A stretch of 64,000 bases of DNA. Source: SCGC-AAA076-P13 sp905478035 (GTDB taxonomy: Bacteria > Pseudomonadota > Gammaproteobacteria > Magnimaribacterales > D2472). This document shows, one piece after another, positions 19,006-28,164 of this stretch. The notes below the pieces were generated by a model. It was not told the DNA's origin, ran no database searches, and was given only the letters and a program-made list of their open reading frames with translations. Position numbers and translations under genes: made by a program. The stretch covers positions 806,001 through 870,000 of the forward strand of contig OX044367.1 in NCBI GenBank assembly GCA_943846785.1. Reading direction: 5' to 3'. Numbering within the stretch: the stretch's first letter is position 1; each line of letters starts with the position of its first letter.

Positions 19006-19783
19006 AAAAATCTATACTATTTGAGTAAGTAGCCTCAGTAAACTTATTTAACTCTATGTCCATAAGACTTGAAATTTCCTCAGCAATATGGGGAAGGAAT
19101 GAAGGCTCATTTCTATTATTTTTTGGTTTATTTTCTAAGTTTCTGGGTATTAAGTAGGGGCAGTCAGTTTCGATCATAAGTTTATTAAGAGGTATGTTTT
19201 TTATAGATTGTCGAAGCTCAACATTCCTTCTTTCATCACAAATCCAACCTGTAAGACCAATGTAAAAATCTAAATCAAGATAATCGTCTAATTCAGACTG
19301 AGTTCCAGTAAAACAATGAACAACACATTTGGGTAATGAATTTTTGTATTGATTTATTATTTTAATAAAATCTTCGTGTGAATCTCTTTGATGTAAATAT
19401 AAAGGTTTATTAAATTCTATTGCTAGTTTTATTTGTTCTTCAAAAGCATAGATTTGTTCTTCATATGTCGAAAGATTTCTAAAAAAATCTAAACCAGTTT
19501 CACCTATACAGCTAGGGGAGTATTTGCTGATCATATCTTTCATTTTTTTGATTTCATTTATATTTATCTCATTTGCATGATGAGGATGTACACCAATTGA
19601 ATAAAAGGAATTTGCAGAATTATTATTATAGATTTTATAGATTTTATTAAAATCGGTTAAAGATGCAGATACTAATAAAAACTTATTTACACCACTGATT
19701 TGTGCTCTTTCAATAACTAAATCAAGGTCTTTATCAAATCTGTCACTTGAAAAATTACATGCAATATCAAATAAATTATTCAT
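18998..19783 (-). CDS. tatD: TatD family metal-dependent DNase
   Basis: 261 residues of the E. coli TatD type rather than YcfH: the start 'LFDIACNFSSDRFDKD' replaces the HxH motif, as in TatD itself. Metal and active-site motifs follow: 'SIGVHPHHAN', 'CIGETGLDFFRN', 'LYLHQRDSHEDF', 'VVHCFTGTQSEL', 'GWICDERR' and 'MIETDCPYL'. TatD is a Mg-dependent 3'-5' exonuclease active in oxidative DNA repair; it is not part of Tat export despite the name. No tat genes are nearby. Confidence 0.93.
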   Translation of the reverse strand: MNNLFDIACNFSSDRFDKDLDLVIERAQISGVNKFLLVSASLTDFNKIYKIYNNNSANSFYSIGVHPHHANEININEIKKMKDMISKYSPSCIGETGLDFFRNLSTYEEQIYAFEEQIKLAIEFNKPLYLHQRDSHEDFIKIINQYKNSLPKCVVHCFTGTQSELDDYLDLDFYIGLTGWICDERRNVELRQSIKNIPLNKLMIETDCPYLIPRNLENKPKNNRNEPSFLPHIAEEISSLMDIELNKFTEATYSNSIDFFS

Positions 19784-19836
19784 TTCTATTTCTTTAATTT
19801 TAATTAATAAGAATTATGAACTAAAATTGCAGAATC

Positions 19837-20676
19837 ATGAATCAATTCAATCAGTTTCAAGAAGCATTAAAATTAAATGAAGTAGATGAAAATACCTTCA
19901 AAGTAAATCCTAACAGTAATTATTTTGTTGGAAATACACCTCATGGAGGCTATCTTCAAGCCTTAATGCATAAAGCTCTTATTTCTATTCTTCCTCACTC
20001 AACTGCAATAAGCTCTTCTGTTCAATATTTAGATAGAATTGAAGCAGATGAGCTGACTTTAAAAGTAGATGTATTTAAGGTGAGCAGAGGCAGTTCTTGT
20101 GGCATTGTTAAGGCAATCCAGAATAATAAAGTTTGCGCTGTATTTACTGGTACATGCTCTGATTTTGAACATATGAGAGGTTATTCCGGTTTACAAACTG
20201 GGTTGCCAAAAATATATGAACAGTATGAAATGAAGGATTATGTTGAAATGAACTATGACAAAATTTCAAAAGGATTTACACCCAATTTCATTAAACAACT
20301 CAAATGCTTAGTTCACCCTGAACATGCATGGTGGAACAAAGAAAAATTAGGAAGTAATTCAGAGGCAAGATGCTCTGCATTTTTAGAATTAGAGGGAGGA
20401 GTGCCTGATCAGTTTTGTCTGTCTTTCTATACAGATATCTTACCTCCAGTTGTTTCCAATAAATATGGCCCTTTAGGGTGGATACCAACAATTACTCTTA
20501 CAACTCATATTAGGCAGCTGCCAACAACTAGCACTTTATTTGCAGACTTTAAGGCTAGCAATATTAATAAAGGTTATTTCGAACAAGATTGTAATATTTG
20601 GGATTTAAACAATAATTTGGTTGCTTCAGGGCGACAACTAACTAGAATACTAAAGTCAGAAGATAAAATTTCATAA
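19837..20676 (+). CDS. Acyl-CoA thioesterase-like protein (double hot-dog)
   Basis: 279 residues with two hot-dog halves of the TesB-like thioesterase family. The N-terminal half has 'FVGNTPHGGYLQALMHKAL' followed by 'SSSVQYLDRIEADELTLKVDVFKVSRGSS', and the C-terminal half ends 'WDLNNNLVASGRQLTRI', the usual final strand. It likely hydrolyses a medium- or long-chain acyl-CoA. Convenient context: CoA-transferase/racemase upstream. Substrate length cannot be judged. Confidence 0.85.
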   Translation: MNQFNQFQEALKLNEVDENTFKVNPNSNYFVGNTPHGGYLQALMHKALISILPHSTAISSSVQYLDRIEADELTLKVDVFKVSRGSSCGIVKAIQNNKVCAVFTGTCSDFEHMRGYSGLQTGLPKIYEQYEMKDYVEMNYDKISKGFTPNFIKQLKCLVHPEHAWWNKEKLGSNSEARCSAFLELEGGVPDQFCLSFYTDILPPVVSNKYGPLGWIPTITLTTHIRQLPTTSTLFADFKASNINKGYFEQDCNIWDLNNNLVASGRQLTRILKSEDKIS

Positions 20677-20699
20677 AAATTTAAAAAAAAGGAATCCGT

Positions 20700-21551
20700 A
20701 TGCAATTCAAAGGAACTAAAAATTATATTTCTACAGATGATTTAAGTATGGCTGTTAATGCGTCTATGGCATTAGAAAGACCATTGTTAATTAAAGGTGA
20801 GCCTGGAACAGGTAAGACCTTGCTTGCTGAGGAAGTTGCTAAAGCTTTAAAAATGGACTTAATTGAATGGCATATCAAATCAACAACGAAAGCCTCACAA
20901 GGCTTATACGAATATGATGCTGTTACAAGGTTAAGGGATTCTCAATTAGGTGACGAGAGAGTAAAAGATATAGCCAACTACATTAAAAAAGGTAAGCTTT
21001 GGGAAGCTTTTACTGCTGATAAGCAAGTCGTGTTATTGATTGATGAAATTGATAAAGCTGATATTGAGTTCCCAAATGATTTACTACAAGAAATAGATCG
21101 TATGGAATTCTTTTGTTACGAAACAGGAGAAACAATCAAAGCAAAACACAGACCGTTAATAATATTAACTTCAAACAATGAAAAAGAACTTCCAGATGCA
21201 TTTTTAAGAAGATGTTTTTTCCACTATATTCAATTTCCAGATAGGGTGACAATGAATAAAATTGTGGATGTACATTATCCAAAAATTAAAAAGAAACTTG
21301 TAAATGAGGCTTTAGAAATTTTCTTTGATCTTAGAAAAATACCTGGCCTTAAAAAGAAACCATCTACTTCTGAGCTCATTGATTGGTTAAAGCTTTTACT
21401 TTCAGATGATATGCCAGATGAGATTTTAAAAAATGCTGATTCTTCAAAAGCTATTCCTCCACTCTATGGAGCTCTCCTTAAAAATGAGCAGGATGTGCAG
21501 TTACTTGAAAGACTGGCATTTATGTCTAGAAGAGAAGCCAATAGCAAGTAA
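20700..21551 (+). CDS. MoxR-type AAA+ ATPase
   Basis: 283 residues: Walker A GEPGTGKT (33-40), the insert 'WHIKSTTKASQGLYEYDAV', Walker B 'VVLLIDEIDKAD' near 116-127, sensor 1 'ILTSNNEKELPDAFLRRC' with the arginine finger. MoxR ATPases work with VWA proteins as chaperone-like pairs that mature metalloenzymes or complexes. The partner follows directly: its ATG abuts this stop. An A-rich GGA ribosome site precedes the ATG at 20700. Confidence 0.93.
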   Translation: MQFKGTKNYISTDDLSMAVNASMALERPLLIKGEPGTGKTLLAEEVAKALKMDLIEWHIKSTTKASQGLYEYDAVTRLRDSQLGDERVKDIANYIKKGKLWEAFTADKQVVLLIDEIDKADIEFPNDLLQEIDRMEFFCYETGETIKAKHRPLIILTSNNEKELPDAFLRRCFFHYIQFPDRVTMNKIVDVHYPKIKKKLVNEALEIFFDLRKIPGLKKKPSTSELIDWLKLLLSDDMPDEILKNADSSKAIPPLYGALLKNEQDVQLLERLAFMSRREANSK

Positions 21552-22727
21552 ATGTTAATCAATCTTTTCCAAACCGTTAGATCTTCAGGTGTTCCATGCA
21601 CCCTTAGAGAACTTCTAGATTTATTAGGAGCGCTGGAGAAACAAATGGTCTTTGCAAATATTGATGATTTCTATTATTTATCCCGAGCTATTTTGGTTAA
21701 AGATGAAAAGCACTATGATAAATTCGATAAGGCTTTTGAAATATATTTTAGAGGTATGGAAAAATTAGAGGATGTGTTTCAAGCATTAATACCAGAGGAT
21801 TGGTTAAGAAAGGCTTTTGAGAAAGAATTAGATCCAGAAGAGCTCAAAAAAATTAAATCTCTGGGTGGTCTTGATAAATTACTTGAAGAATTTAAAAAAA
21901 GACTTGAAGAACAAAAGGAAAGACACGAGGGTGGCAATAAATGGGTTGGAACCAATGGCACATCTCCTTTTGGGCATGGAGGACAAAATCCAGAGGGCAT
22001 AAGAGTTGGTGGAGAAGGTGGTCAAAAAACTGCAGTTAAAGTTTGGGAGCAAAGACAATTTAGTAACTTAGATGACTCAGTAATTATCGGTACACGAGAT
22101 ATTAAAATGGCCTTAAGAAGACTTAGAAAGTTTGCAAGGCAAGGTAATGATCTTGAGCTTGATATGGACAATACCATTAAATCAACTGCAAAAAACGCTG
22201 GATTTCTTGATATTCATATGGTCCCTGAAAGATCAAATACTGTAAAAGTTATTGTCTTATTTGATGTTGGTGGGTCTATGGATCCTTATATAAAGCTATG
22301 CGAAGAACTATTTTCTGCAATCAAGACAGAGTTCAAACATCTAGAATATTATTATTTCCATAATTGTATATATGAATCAATATGGAAAGATAATAATAGA
22401 AGATCGCAAGAGAGATTTCTTGTTCAGGATTTAATTAATAAATTTTCATCTGATTACAAAATTATTGTTGTTGGCGATGCCACTATGGCTCCATATGAAA
22501 TTACAAATGCAGGAGGCAGCATTGAACATTGGAATGATGAAGCTGGCCACGTTTGGATTAAAAGACTTGCCGATCATTTTGTTAATCTTGCATGGCTCAA
22601 CCCAGTTCCAGATGATCATTGGGATTACACATCATCAATTTGTATTATGAAAGACTTATTTGAGGATAGGATGTATCCTTTAACATTAAAAGGTTTAGAG
22701 GAGGGGATGTCTAATCTATCAAAATGA
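21552..22727 (+). CDS. CoxE-like VWA domain protein
   Basis: 391 residues. The C-terminal VWA domain has a MIDAS motif DVGGS at residues 238-242 (a D-x-G-x-S pattern) in 'VIVLFDVGGSMDPYI'; the N-terminal half is helical with a charged, glycine-rich linker (about 115-160). Together with the preceding MoxR ATPase it forms a MoxR-VWA pair like CoxD-CoxE, which matures the Mo-Cu centre of CO dehydrogenase. No coxLMS or other obvious client is in the window, so the client is unknown. Overlaps the downstream permease by 4 bases. Confidence 0.9.
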   Translation: MLINLFQTVRSSGVPCTLRELLDLLGALEKQMVFANIDDFYYLSRAILVKDEKHYDKFDKAFEIYFRGMEKLEDVFQALIPEDWLRKAFEKELDPEELKKIKSLGGLDKLLEEFKKRLEEQKERHEGGNKWVGTNGTSPFGHGGQNPEGIRVGGEGGQKTAVKVWEQRQFSNLDDSVIIGTRDIKMALRRLRKFARQGNDLELDMDNTIKSTAKNAGFLDIHMVPERSNTVKVIVLFDVGGSMDPYIKLCEELFSAIKTEFKHLEYYYFHNCIYESIWKDNNRRSQERFLVQDLINKFSSDYKIIVVGDATMAPYEITNAGGSIEHWNDEAGHVWIKRLADHFVNLAWLNPVPDDHWDYTSSICIMKDLFEDRMYPLTLKGLEEGMSNLSK

Positions 22728-24070
22728 ATACTAATAATACAACAACAAGCAAAGGTCTTAGATGGGGACCATTTACATTAAGAATACCTTTTGTACATAT
22801 AAAGTTTAGAGCAGGAGAATTTTTTCAAGGAATGGTTATTTCTGGGGCTACTGCTTTTGCAGCAGTTCCTGTAGCTATGGGTCTTGGCTTAAGTTTTGAG
22901 GATGGTATCGCTCTGAGTTTTATCTCAGGAACTCTTATAGCATCAGGTCCTATTCTTTTTGGTGAGCCTATGGCTCCAGGTTGGATAACACCTGCATTAC
23001 CTATAGTTATTGCAGCATTTGCAGCAAAAGGTCAGTTCACAGGTGTTTATGATGTTGCTACTTTTCAATATATGGCAGCAATATGTATTGAGTTTACTTT
23101 ACTTATTTTTATTCTAGGTATTACTGGTTGGGGTAAAAAATTAATACAAATAATACCGAATGGTTTAAAAGCAGGTATTATTTTGGGCGCAGCTTTAGCT
23201 GCTTTTTATCAAGTTTTTGTAACTGATATAGATAAGCTTCTTGTTCAACCTATTTCAATGTTCATTGCTATAACTGTATGTATTATTACAACATTTTCAG
23301 ATCCTTTTAAAAGACTTGCATCAAGTAATAGTTTTTTTAATAAAATTGGCTCATTAGGTCTACTGCCAGGATTTATTCTTGCTGCTTTTGTTGCGTTTTT
23401 ATGCAATGAAGTTACATTCAATATTGAATGGGGCTTTAAAGTACCGGACGTAGTAACTCTATTTAATAAAACATCACCACTTGCCATAGGCTTTCCGCCA
23501 TTAGAAATGTATTTAGAAGCGTTACCTCTTGTTATTATTGGATATACATTGCTTTTTGGCGATTTAATTACTGCTAATGAGGTTTTAAATGATGCTCAGA
23601 AATCAAGACCAGATGAGCCGTTAGATATAAATCTTGATAGATCGCATCTTTCTATTGCTGCAAGAAATCTTATAGGTTTAATGATTAATCCTTTCTTTCC
23701 GACTCAGGGCGCATTGTGGACAGGGGTTCATGTTGTAGTTGTTGAAAGATGGAAAAAAGGCTTTAAAGAAATGCCATCTATTTATGATGGACTTGGGTCT
23801 TATTACTTAATGGCACTACCTATTCTTTATTTCACATTGCCATTTATAACTTTAATGAAGCCGCTAATGCAAATGGCCTTAACATTAACATTAATATTAA
23901 CTGGCTTTGCTTGCGCTTATGTTGCTATGGCTATCCCAAAGAAAAATTCTGAGATGGCTTCAGCTCTCTTGATAGCTGTATTTATAACTTTCTTTAGTGC
24001 TTGGGTGGGTTTATTAGTTGGTATAATCTTGAGCGTATTTGTGATTGGATTAGACAAAACTAAGAGATAA
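22724..24070 (+). CDS. Multi-span permease, possibly UraA/SLC26-fold family
   Basis: 448 residues with about 11-13 predicted spans. Features include 'FFQGMVISGATAFAAVPVAMGLGLSF' and 'IIPNGLKAGIILGAALAAF', which remind me of xanthine/uracil and SulP/benzoate permeases, and a well-kept 'NPFFPTQGALWTGVHVVVVERW' loop. I cannot place it firmly in a family. Its start lies inside the VWA gene's stop (4-base overlap), which suggests that the MoxR-VWA pair and this permease are made together. Confidence 0.72.
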   Translation: MNTNNTTTSKGLRWGPFTLRIPFVHIKFRAGEFFQGMVISGATAFAAVPVAMGLGLSFEDGIALSFISGTLIASGPILFGEPMAPGWITPALPIVIAAFAAKGQFTGVYDVATFQYMAAICIEFTLLIFILGITGWGKKLIQIIPNGLKAGIILGAALAAFYQVFVTDIDKLLVQPISMFIAITVCIITTFSDPFKRLASSNSFFNKIGSLGLLPGFILAAFVAFLCNEVTFNIEWGFKVPDVVTLFNKTSPLAIGFPPLEMYLEALPLVIIGYTLLFGDLITANEVLNDAQKSRPDEPLDINLDRSHLSIAARNLIGLMINPFFPTQGALWTGVHVVVVERWKKGFKEMPSIYDGLGSYYLMALPILYFTLPFITLMKPLMQMALTLTLILTGFACAYVAMAIPKKNSEMASALLIAVFITFFSAWVGLLVGIILSVFVIGLDKTKR

Positions 24071-24077
24071 ATAATAT

Positions 24078-24989
24078 ATGGCATTTGCATTAGAGATAAC
24101 TGATCTTAAGAAAACATATCCAGGGGGAGTAGAGGCTTTAAAAGGAATCTCATTTTCAGTTAATGAAGGAGATTTTTATGCTTTGCTTGGTCCAAATGGT
24201 GCTGGAAAATCTTCAACCATAGGTATTATTGGCTCGCTTGTAACAAAATCTTCTGGAAAAGTTAAAATATTTGATACAGATATTGATGGCAACGTTGAGC
24301 AAGCAAAAATGATGCTCGGAGTTGTTTCACAAGAAATAAACTTCTCACAGTTCGAAAAAGTTATGGATATTGTAGTTACCCAAGCAGGTTTTTATGGAAT
24401 TCCAAAATCAGAAGCTTTGCCTAAAGTTGAATCGATTCTAAAAAGATTAGGTTTATGGGATAAAAAAGATGTTCAGGCCAGAACACTTTCTGGAGGCTAC
24501 AAAAGACGTCTAATGATTGCTAAAGCTCTTGTTCATGAACCTAAATTGCTTATTTTAGATGAGCCAACCGCTGGTGTTGATATTGAATTGAGAAGAGAGA
24601 TGTGGTCTTTTCTAAAAGAAATCAATGAGAATGGAACAACCATAATACTTACTACACATTATCTTGAAGAGGCAGAACAGCTTTGTAGAAATATTGGAAT
24701 TATAGATGATGGTAAAATTGTGACTAATACTGGAATGAAAGATTTATTGGGCTCATTAAATGTTCAAGGTTTTGTTTTCGATTTGGAGTCCCCACTCAGT
24801 GAAGCACCGAGTATAGAGGGCTTCCCTCTTAAGCTAGAAGATCCACTTACTTTGATAGCTGCGGTAAATAAAGATAGATCAATTAATTCTTTGTTTGAGC
24901 TTTTGTCAGATCGTGGAATTAAAGTTAAATCCATGAGGAACGAAGCCAATAGGCTAGAGGAACTCTTTATTGAAATGGTAAAAAAATAA
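24078..24989 (+). CDS. ABC exporter ATPase, YadG-like
   Basis: 303 residues: Walker A GPNGAGKSS (about 38-46), Q-loop 'VVSQEINF', signature 'LSGGYKRRL', Walker B 'LLILDEPTAGVDIELRREMW', H-loop 'TTHYLEEAE', then a C-terminal extension typical of the ABC-2 exporter subfamily (YadG). Works with the membrane partner encoded immediately downstream, overlapping by one base. Export substrate is unknown; E. coli YadGH is also uncharacterised. Confidence 0.92.
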   Translation: MAFALEITDLKKTYPGGVEALKGISFSVNEGDFYALLGPNGAGKSSTIGIIGSLVTKSSGKVKIFDTDIDGNVEQAKMMLGVVSQEINFSQFEKVMDIVVTQAGFYGIPKSEALPKVESILKRLGLWDKKDVQARTLSGGYKRRLMIAKALVHEPKLLILDEPTAGVDIELRREMWSFLKEINENGTTIILTTHYLEEAEQLCRNIGIIDDGKIVTNTGMKDLLGSLNVQGFVFDLESPLSEAPSIEGFPLKLEDPLTLIAAVNKDRSINSLFELLSDRGIKVKSMRNEANRLEELFIEMVKK

Positions 24990-25768
24990 TGAATAAAAAT
25001 TTTAGCGTATCAATAGCTCTATGGACACTAACTGTAAAAGAGATCAGAAGATTCTTAAGGATATGGATTCAAACCTTAGTTCCTCCGGCTGTGACAATGT
25101 CTTTATATTTTGTTATTTTTGGTTCATTAATTGGACCCAGAATTGGATCTATGGATGGATTTGATTACATTCAATTTATGATTCCTGGGCTTATTATGCT
25201 CTCTGTTATAACTAACTCTTATAACAATGTAGTCTCATCCTTTTATTCTGTAAAATTTCAAAAATCAATCGAAGAACTTTTGATTTCACCTATGCCAAAT
25301 TGGGTAATATTATTAGGTTTTGTCTTAGGCGGTGTGTCTAGAGGTGTTTTGATAGGATTCATTGTCTTCTGTGTAAGCTTAATCTTTTACCCAGAATTTA
25401 CAGTGGTTAATCCTGCATTAACAATTTTAGTTCTTCTTCTTACATCAATCCTCTTTTCATTAATGGGTTTTATTAACGCTGTATTTGCAGATAGTTTTGA
25501 TGATATTTCAATTATTCCAACATTCATCCTTACTCCATTAATCTATCTTGGAGGGGTCTTTTATTCTATTAATATTCTGCCTGACATGTGGCGTACAATT
25601 TCAATGGCAAATCCAATGCTATATGTTGTAAATACTTTTAGAGAGGGGATGCTAGGTGTAAGCGATGTATCTATCCCATTTGCACTAGGAATGATATTTG
25701 CATTTATTGGCATACTTACTGGTTCTTGCCTTTATTTACTAAATAAAGGAACCGGTATTAGACAATGA
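24989..25768 (+). CDS. ABC-2 type permease, YadH-like
   Basis: 259 residues, six spans with the ABC-2 membrane domain: 'VKEIRRFLRIWIQTLVPPAVTMSLYFVIFGSLIG', 'DYIQFMIPGLIMLSVITNSYNN', 'FQKSIEELLISPMPNWVILLG' and 'TPLIYLGGVFYSINILPDMWR', all characteristic of YadH and relatives. Forms a homodimeric exporter with the preceding ATPase. Its stop overlaps queF by 4 bases, so all three may share a transcript. Confidence 0.92.
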   Translation: MNKNFSVSIALWTLTVKEIRRFLRIWIQTLVPPAVTMSLYFVIFGSLIGPRIGSMDGFDYIQFMIPGLIMLSVITNSYNNVVSSFYSVKFQKSIEELLISPMPNWVILLGFVLGGVSRGVLIGFIVFCVSLIFYPEFTVVNPALTILVLLLTSILFSLMGFINAVFADSFDDISIIPTFILTPLIYLGGVFYSINILPDMWRTISMANPMLYVVNTFREGMLGVSDVSIPFALGMIFAFIGILTGSCLYLLNKGTGIRQ

Positions 25769-26487
25769 CAACTAAAGTTCTTGGTAAAAGGGTAAACAGT
25801 TATACAAAAGCATCATCTAAATCTCTTGATCCTATTGATAGAGGAGTAAGACCATTACAGTATGGTGTAGATTATTGGAATGCATATGAGTTTACTTTCT
25901 TAGATAAGAATAAAAACCCAGTACTTAAAGTTTTAGAGATTCAAATTTCAGCAAATTCTGAGTTTACTGTTGAATCCAAGTCTTTAAAAATTTACCTCAA
26001 CTCTTTTTATAATAAAAAATTTATTAAAGATACTGATGCTTTAGTTAAAGTAAAGAAAGACTTATCTAGACTTACAAAATCTGATGTTAAGGCGAAGTTT
26101 ATTTCTAAATTCAGTGATGTTCCTGATACTGTCTTACTGAATTCTTTTAGGGCGACTAAAACAAAACCTAATCAGGTGTACTGTTTTGTTGGCTTCCGTT
26201 CTATTTGTCCAGTTACATCACAGCCTGATTTTGCAAATATATACTTTATTGCTAACGAAGCATTAAATACATCTTGGCTTCTTAAATACTTTAAGTCATA
26301 CAGAGAAAGAGGAGACTTTCATGAGCATTGTGTAGAAAGTATGCTTCAAGACATCCAAAAAGAATCTAATTGCTCATCTATTGAGATATCAGGTCGTTTT
26401 ATGAGGAGAGGTGGTATTGATATAAATCCAACAAGATCTTCTTCAAAAAGATTGTTCTTTAAGAACTTTAGGTTTTTTAATCAGTAA
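25765..26487 (+). CDS. queF: NADPH-dependent 7-cyano-7-deazaguanine (preQ0) reductase QueF
   Basis: Reduces preQ0 to preQ1 in queuosine synthesis. Key motifs: the NADPH-side 'VESKSLKIYLNSF' (E-S-K-S-x-K), the catalytic-cysteine segment 'GFRSICPVTSQPDFANIYF' and the C-terminal 'FHEHCVESMLQDI' and 'SGRFMRRGGIDINP'. At 240 residues it sits between the short B. subtilis form (about 165) and the long E. coli form (about 280), and the order of motifs matches the long, two-module form. No other queuosine genes are nearby; it ends the ABC exporter transcript. Confidence 0.95.
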   Translation: MTTKVLGKRVNSYTKASSKSLDPIDRGVRPLQYGVDYWNAYEFTFLDKNKNPVLKVLEIQISANSEFTVESKSLKIYLNSFYNKKFIKDTDALVKVKKDLSRLTKSDVKAKFISKFSDVPDTVLLNSFRATKTKPNQVYCFVGFRSICPVTSQPDFANIYFIANEALNTSWLLKYFKSYRERGDFHEHCVESMLQDIQKESNCSSIEISGRFMRRGGIDINPTRSSSKRLFFKNFRFFNQ

Positions 26488-26561
26488 TTTACTCATTTAT
26501 ACTTCGTATCTGTTTCAAAATAAGGTAAATTAATAACTCATATTATTAGGAGTTAAACTTT

Positions 26562-26999
26562 ATGAAAAAATTATTTTTACTAACACTGATGTCATCATCA
26601 ATATTCTTAAGTGCAGAATTATGGAAGGACTATGAGCCATCAGAACAACAGATTCAATTAACAGTTGTTGATGTTCAGTCTAATTATCTTGATTATTATT
26701 TAGTCAACTTAAATAAAACATGGGTGAGAGCGATGGAAGTTCAAAAAGACTTAGGACAAATAGTTGATTACGGTGTCTATACTTCAGATGGAGCTAGTAG
26801 CCCTAATGTGTGGTTGACAATAACCTATGCAGATATGGCATCAATGGCGCCATCTAAAGCTAAACAGGATGCTGTCACAGCAGAGTTAAATAAAAGATAT
26901 GGTGATAACGAAGAAGAGTTCGATAAAATTTCTAAAGGGTATGAAGAAATTAGAACAATGGTTGATAACCAAAGAATAAATCAAGTTATCTTTAAGTAA
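26562..26999 (+). CDS. Secreted hypothetical protein, 145 aa
   Basis: Not recognised. A signal peptide (MKKLFLLTLMSSSIFLSAE, cleavage near residue 18) precedes a compact domain of about 125 residues with no cysteines. Segments 'LDYYLVNLNKTWVRAMEVQKDLGQIVDYGVY' and 'NVWLTITYADMASMAP' suggest a small alpha/beta fold, reminiscent of periplasmic proteins annotated only as hypothetical in marine gammaproteobacteria. Good AGGAG ribosome site at about 26548-26552; followed by its own strong terminator, so it is a monocistronic unit. Confidence 0.75.
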   Translation: MKKLFLLTLMSSSIFLSAELWKDYEPSEQQIQLTVVDVQSNYLDYYLVNLNKTWVRAMEVQKDLGQIVDYGVYTSDGASSPNVWLTITYADMASMAPSKAKQDAVTAELNKRYGDNEEEFDKISKGYEEIRTMVDNQRINQVIFK

Positions 27000-27010
27000 A
27001 TATCAAATTT

Positions 27011-27047
27011 TATAAACCCTTCTTATATGGAGGGTTTATATTTATTT
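27011..27047 (+). terminator. Rho-independent terminator
   Basis: Perfect 10-bp inverted repeat (27011-27020 with 27031-27040) around a 10-base loop, followed by a T-rich tail. It ends the secreted hypothetical gene and lies just before tRNA-Ser. Confidence 0.88.
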
Positions 27048-27077
27048 AATCTATAAATAATCTACAATGCTCAATCC

Positions 27078-27167
27078 GGAGAGATGGCAGAGTGGTCGAT
27101 TGCGCTACCTTGGAAAGGTAGTAACTGGGTAACTGGTTCCGGGGTTCGAATCCCCGTCTCTCCGCCA
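27078..27167 (+). tRNA. tRNA-Ser (anticodon GGA)
   Basis: 90-nt class II tRNA with encoded CCA. Acceptor arms 27078-27084 and its complement TCTCTCC pair fully; the anticodon stem CTACC/GGTAG holds the 7-base loop TTGGAAA, anticodon GGA; a long variable arm follows, as expected for serine; the T-arm reads GGGGTTCGAATCCCC. Decodes UCC and UCU. The genes after it are small and unusual, so this tRNA could mark an insertion hotspot, although I see no integrase or attachment-site repeat. Confidence 0.97.
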
Positions 27168-27251
27168 TAAATAAATCTATTAAATAAAATTATATTTAAA
27201 TAAATACATATACGGGTATCAATATTATTATCATTGCATTAGACTGATATT

Positions 27252-27539
27252 ATGAAAAATTTTAAAAAAGAGTTGTATAGCGTATTAGAAATGTTGAGAA
27301 GTATTGAAGATGAAATTAATCTTGCTGGTTACTCATTAACTGAGAAAAAAGTTTTCTTCACAATCAATGACCTTAACATGCAAAATACTGTTTGTAATAT
27401 TTCTGATGTTATTGAATCTTCTGGTCTATCAAGATCAACAGTCTATAAAGCTATCAAAAAGCTTGAAAGAAATGATATGTTGCAACTTAGCCAATCAAGT
27501 TTTGATAAAAGAGAATTTTTCTTAGACCTTTCTTTATAG
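27252..27539 (+). CDS. Small winged-helix/MarR-like DNA-binding protein, 95 aa
   Basis: Single winged-helix domain. Helices 'YSLTEKKVFFTINDLNM' and 'NISDVIESSGLSRSTVYKAIKKLERNDML' form a clear helix-turn-helix: the recognition helix SRSTVYKAIKKLE is followed by the wing 'QLSQSSFDKREFFLDL'. The layout is that of MarR/TrmB-like regulators reduced to the DNA-binding core. Target unknown; the closest candidate is the membrane protein that follows after 33 bases. Confidence 0.75.
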   Translation: MKNFKKELYSVLEMLRSIEDEINLAGYSLTEKKVFFTINDLNMQNTVCNISDVIESSGLSRSTVYKAIKKLERNDMLQLSQSSFDKREFFLDLSL

Positions 27540-27572
27540 TAAATCTTTATTTAACCAAATAAATACAAAAAC

Positions 27573-28154
27573 ATGTATATGAAAAATTGGATCTTAATGT
27601 CTATTTCTATATATGGTTTTACTATGATGGTTTATGCAATATGGTCTTATCTAGCATTTGTTAATCTTGATAAAATAGAATGGTCTGGCAGTCTTATTTA
27701 TTTGCCACATGGTGCCAGAGTTTTAGGTATTTGTTATTTTGGCTATAAATCTATTCCAGCTCTCTATGCTGCTGAAATTACTGGACCAGTCTTAGTTTAT
27801 CCTCAGTATTATTTTGAAGTCTGGCCTGTAGCAAGCATTGCATCAATTTTAGCAGTTGTTGCAGCTTGTGAATTAGTCCAATGGTCTGGAAGAAACACCA
27901 AAGGAACTATTTTTTCTCCGATTAACTATACCAACTATAGAACATTGGCACTCATTATTGTTTTATCAGCAGCATTTAATTCTATTGGAGCCAATGTAAT
28001 AACCTCTTTGCTTGCTGGGGTAGTAATAGATGGCGTCGTTATCTTAAGGTTTTTTATTGGTGATGTACTTGGATCAATTGTTCTTGTTCTATTTCTATCT
28101 GCTTTATTTACAGCATTACGAAACAATAGGCTTCTAGTAAGTAATAAAGAATAG
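27573..28154 (+). CDS. MASE1-like integral membrane protein without output domain
   Basis: 193 residues with about six spans and short loops. 'YLPHGARVLGICYFGYKSIPALYAAE' near residue 43 and 'LRFFIGDVLGSIVLVLFL' near 163 resemble the conserved parts of the MASE1 sensory membrane domain, which normally precedes a GGDEF, histidine kinase or other output domain. No output domain is attached here. The assignment is by pattern only. It follows a winged-helix gene and precedes a LexA-box promoter. Confidence 0.6.
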   Translation: MYMKNWILMSISIYGFTMMVYAIWSYLAFVNLDKIEWSGSLIYLPHGARVLGICYFGYKSIPALYAAEITGPVLVYPQYYFEVWPVASIASILAVVAACELVQWSGRNTKGTIFSPINYTNYRTLALIIVLSAAFNSIGANVITSLLAGVVIDGVVILRFFIGDVLGSIVLVLFLSALFTALRNNRLLVSNKE

Positions 28155-28164
28155 TTTTTTATTA

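Noticed and set aside
25700..25768. preQ1 riboswitch before queF
   Set aside because: queF overlaps the upstream permease gene by 4 bases, leaving no room for a leader.
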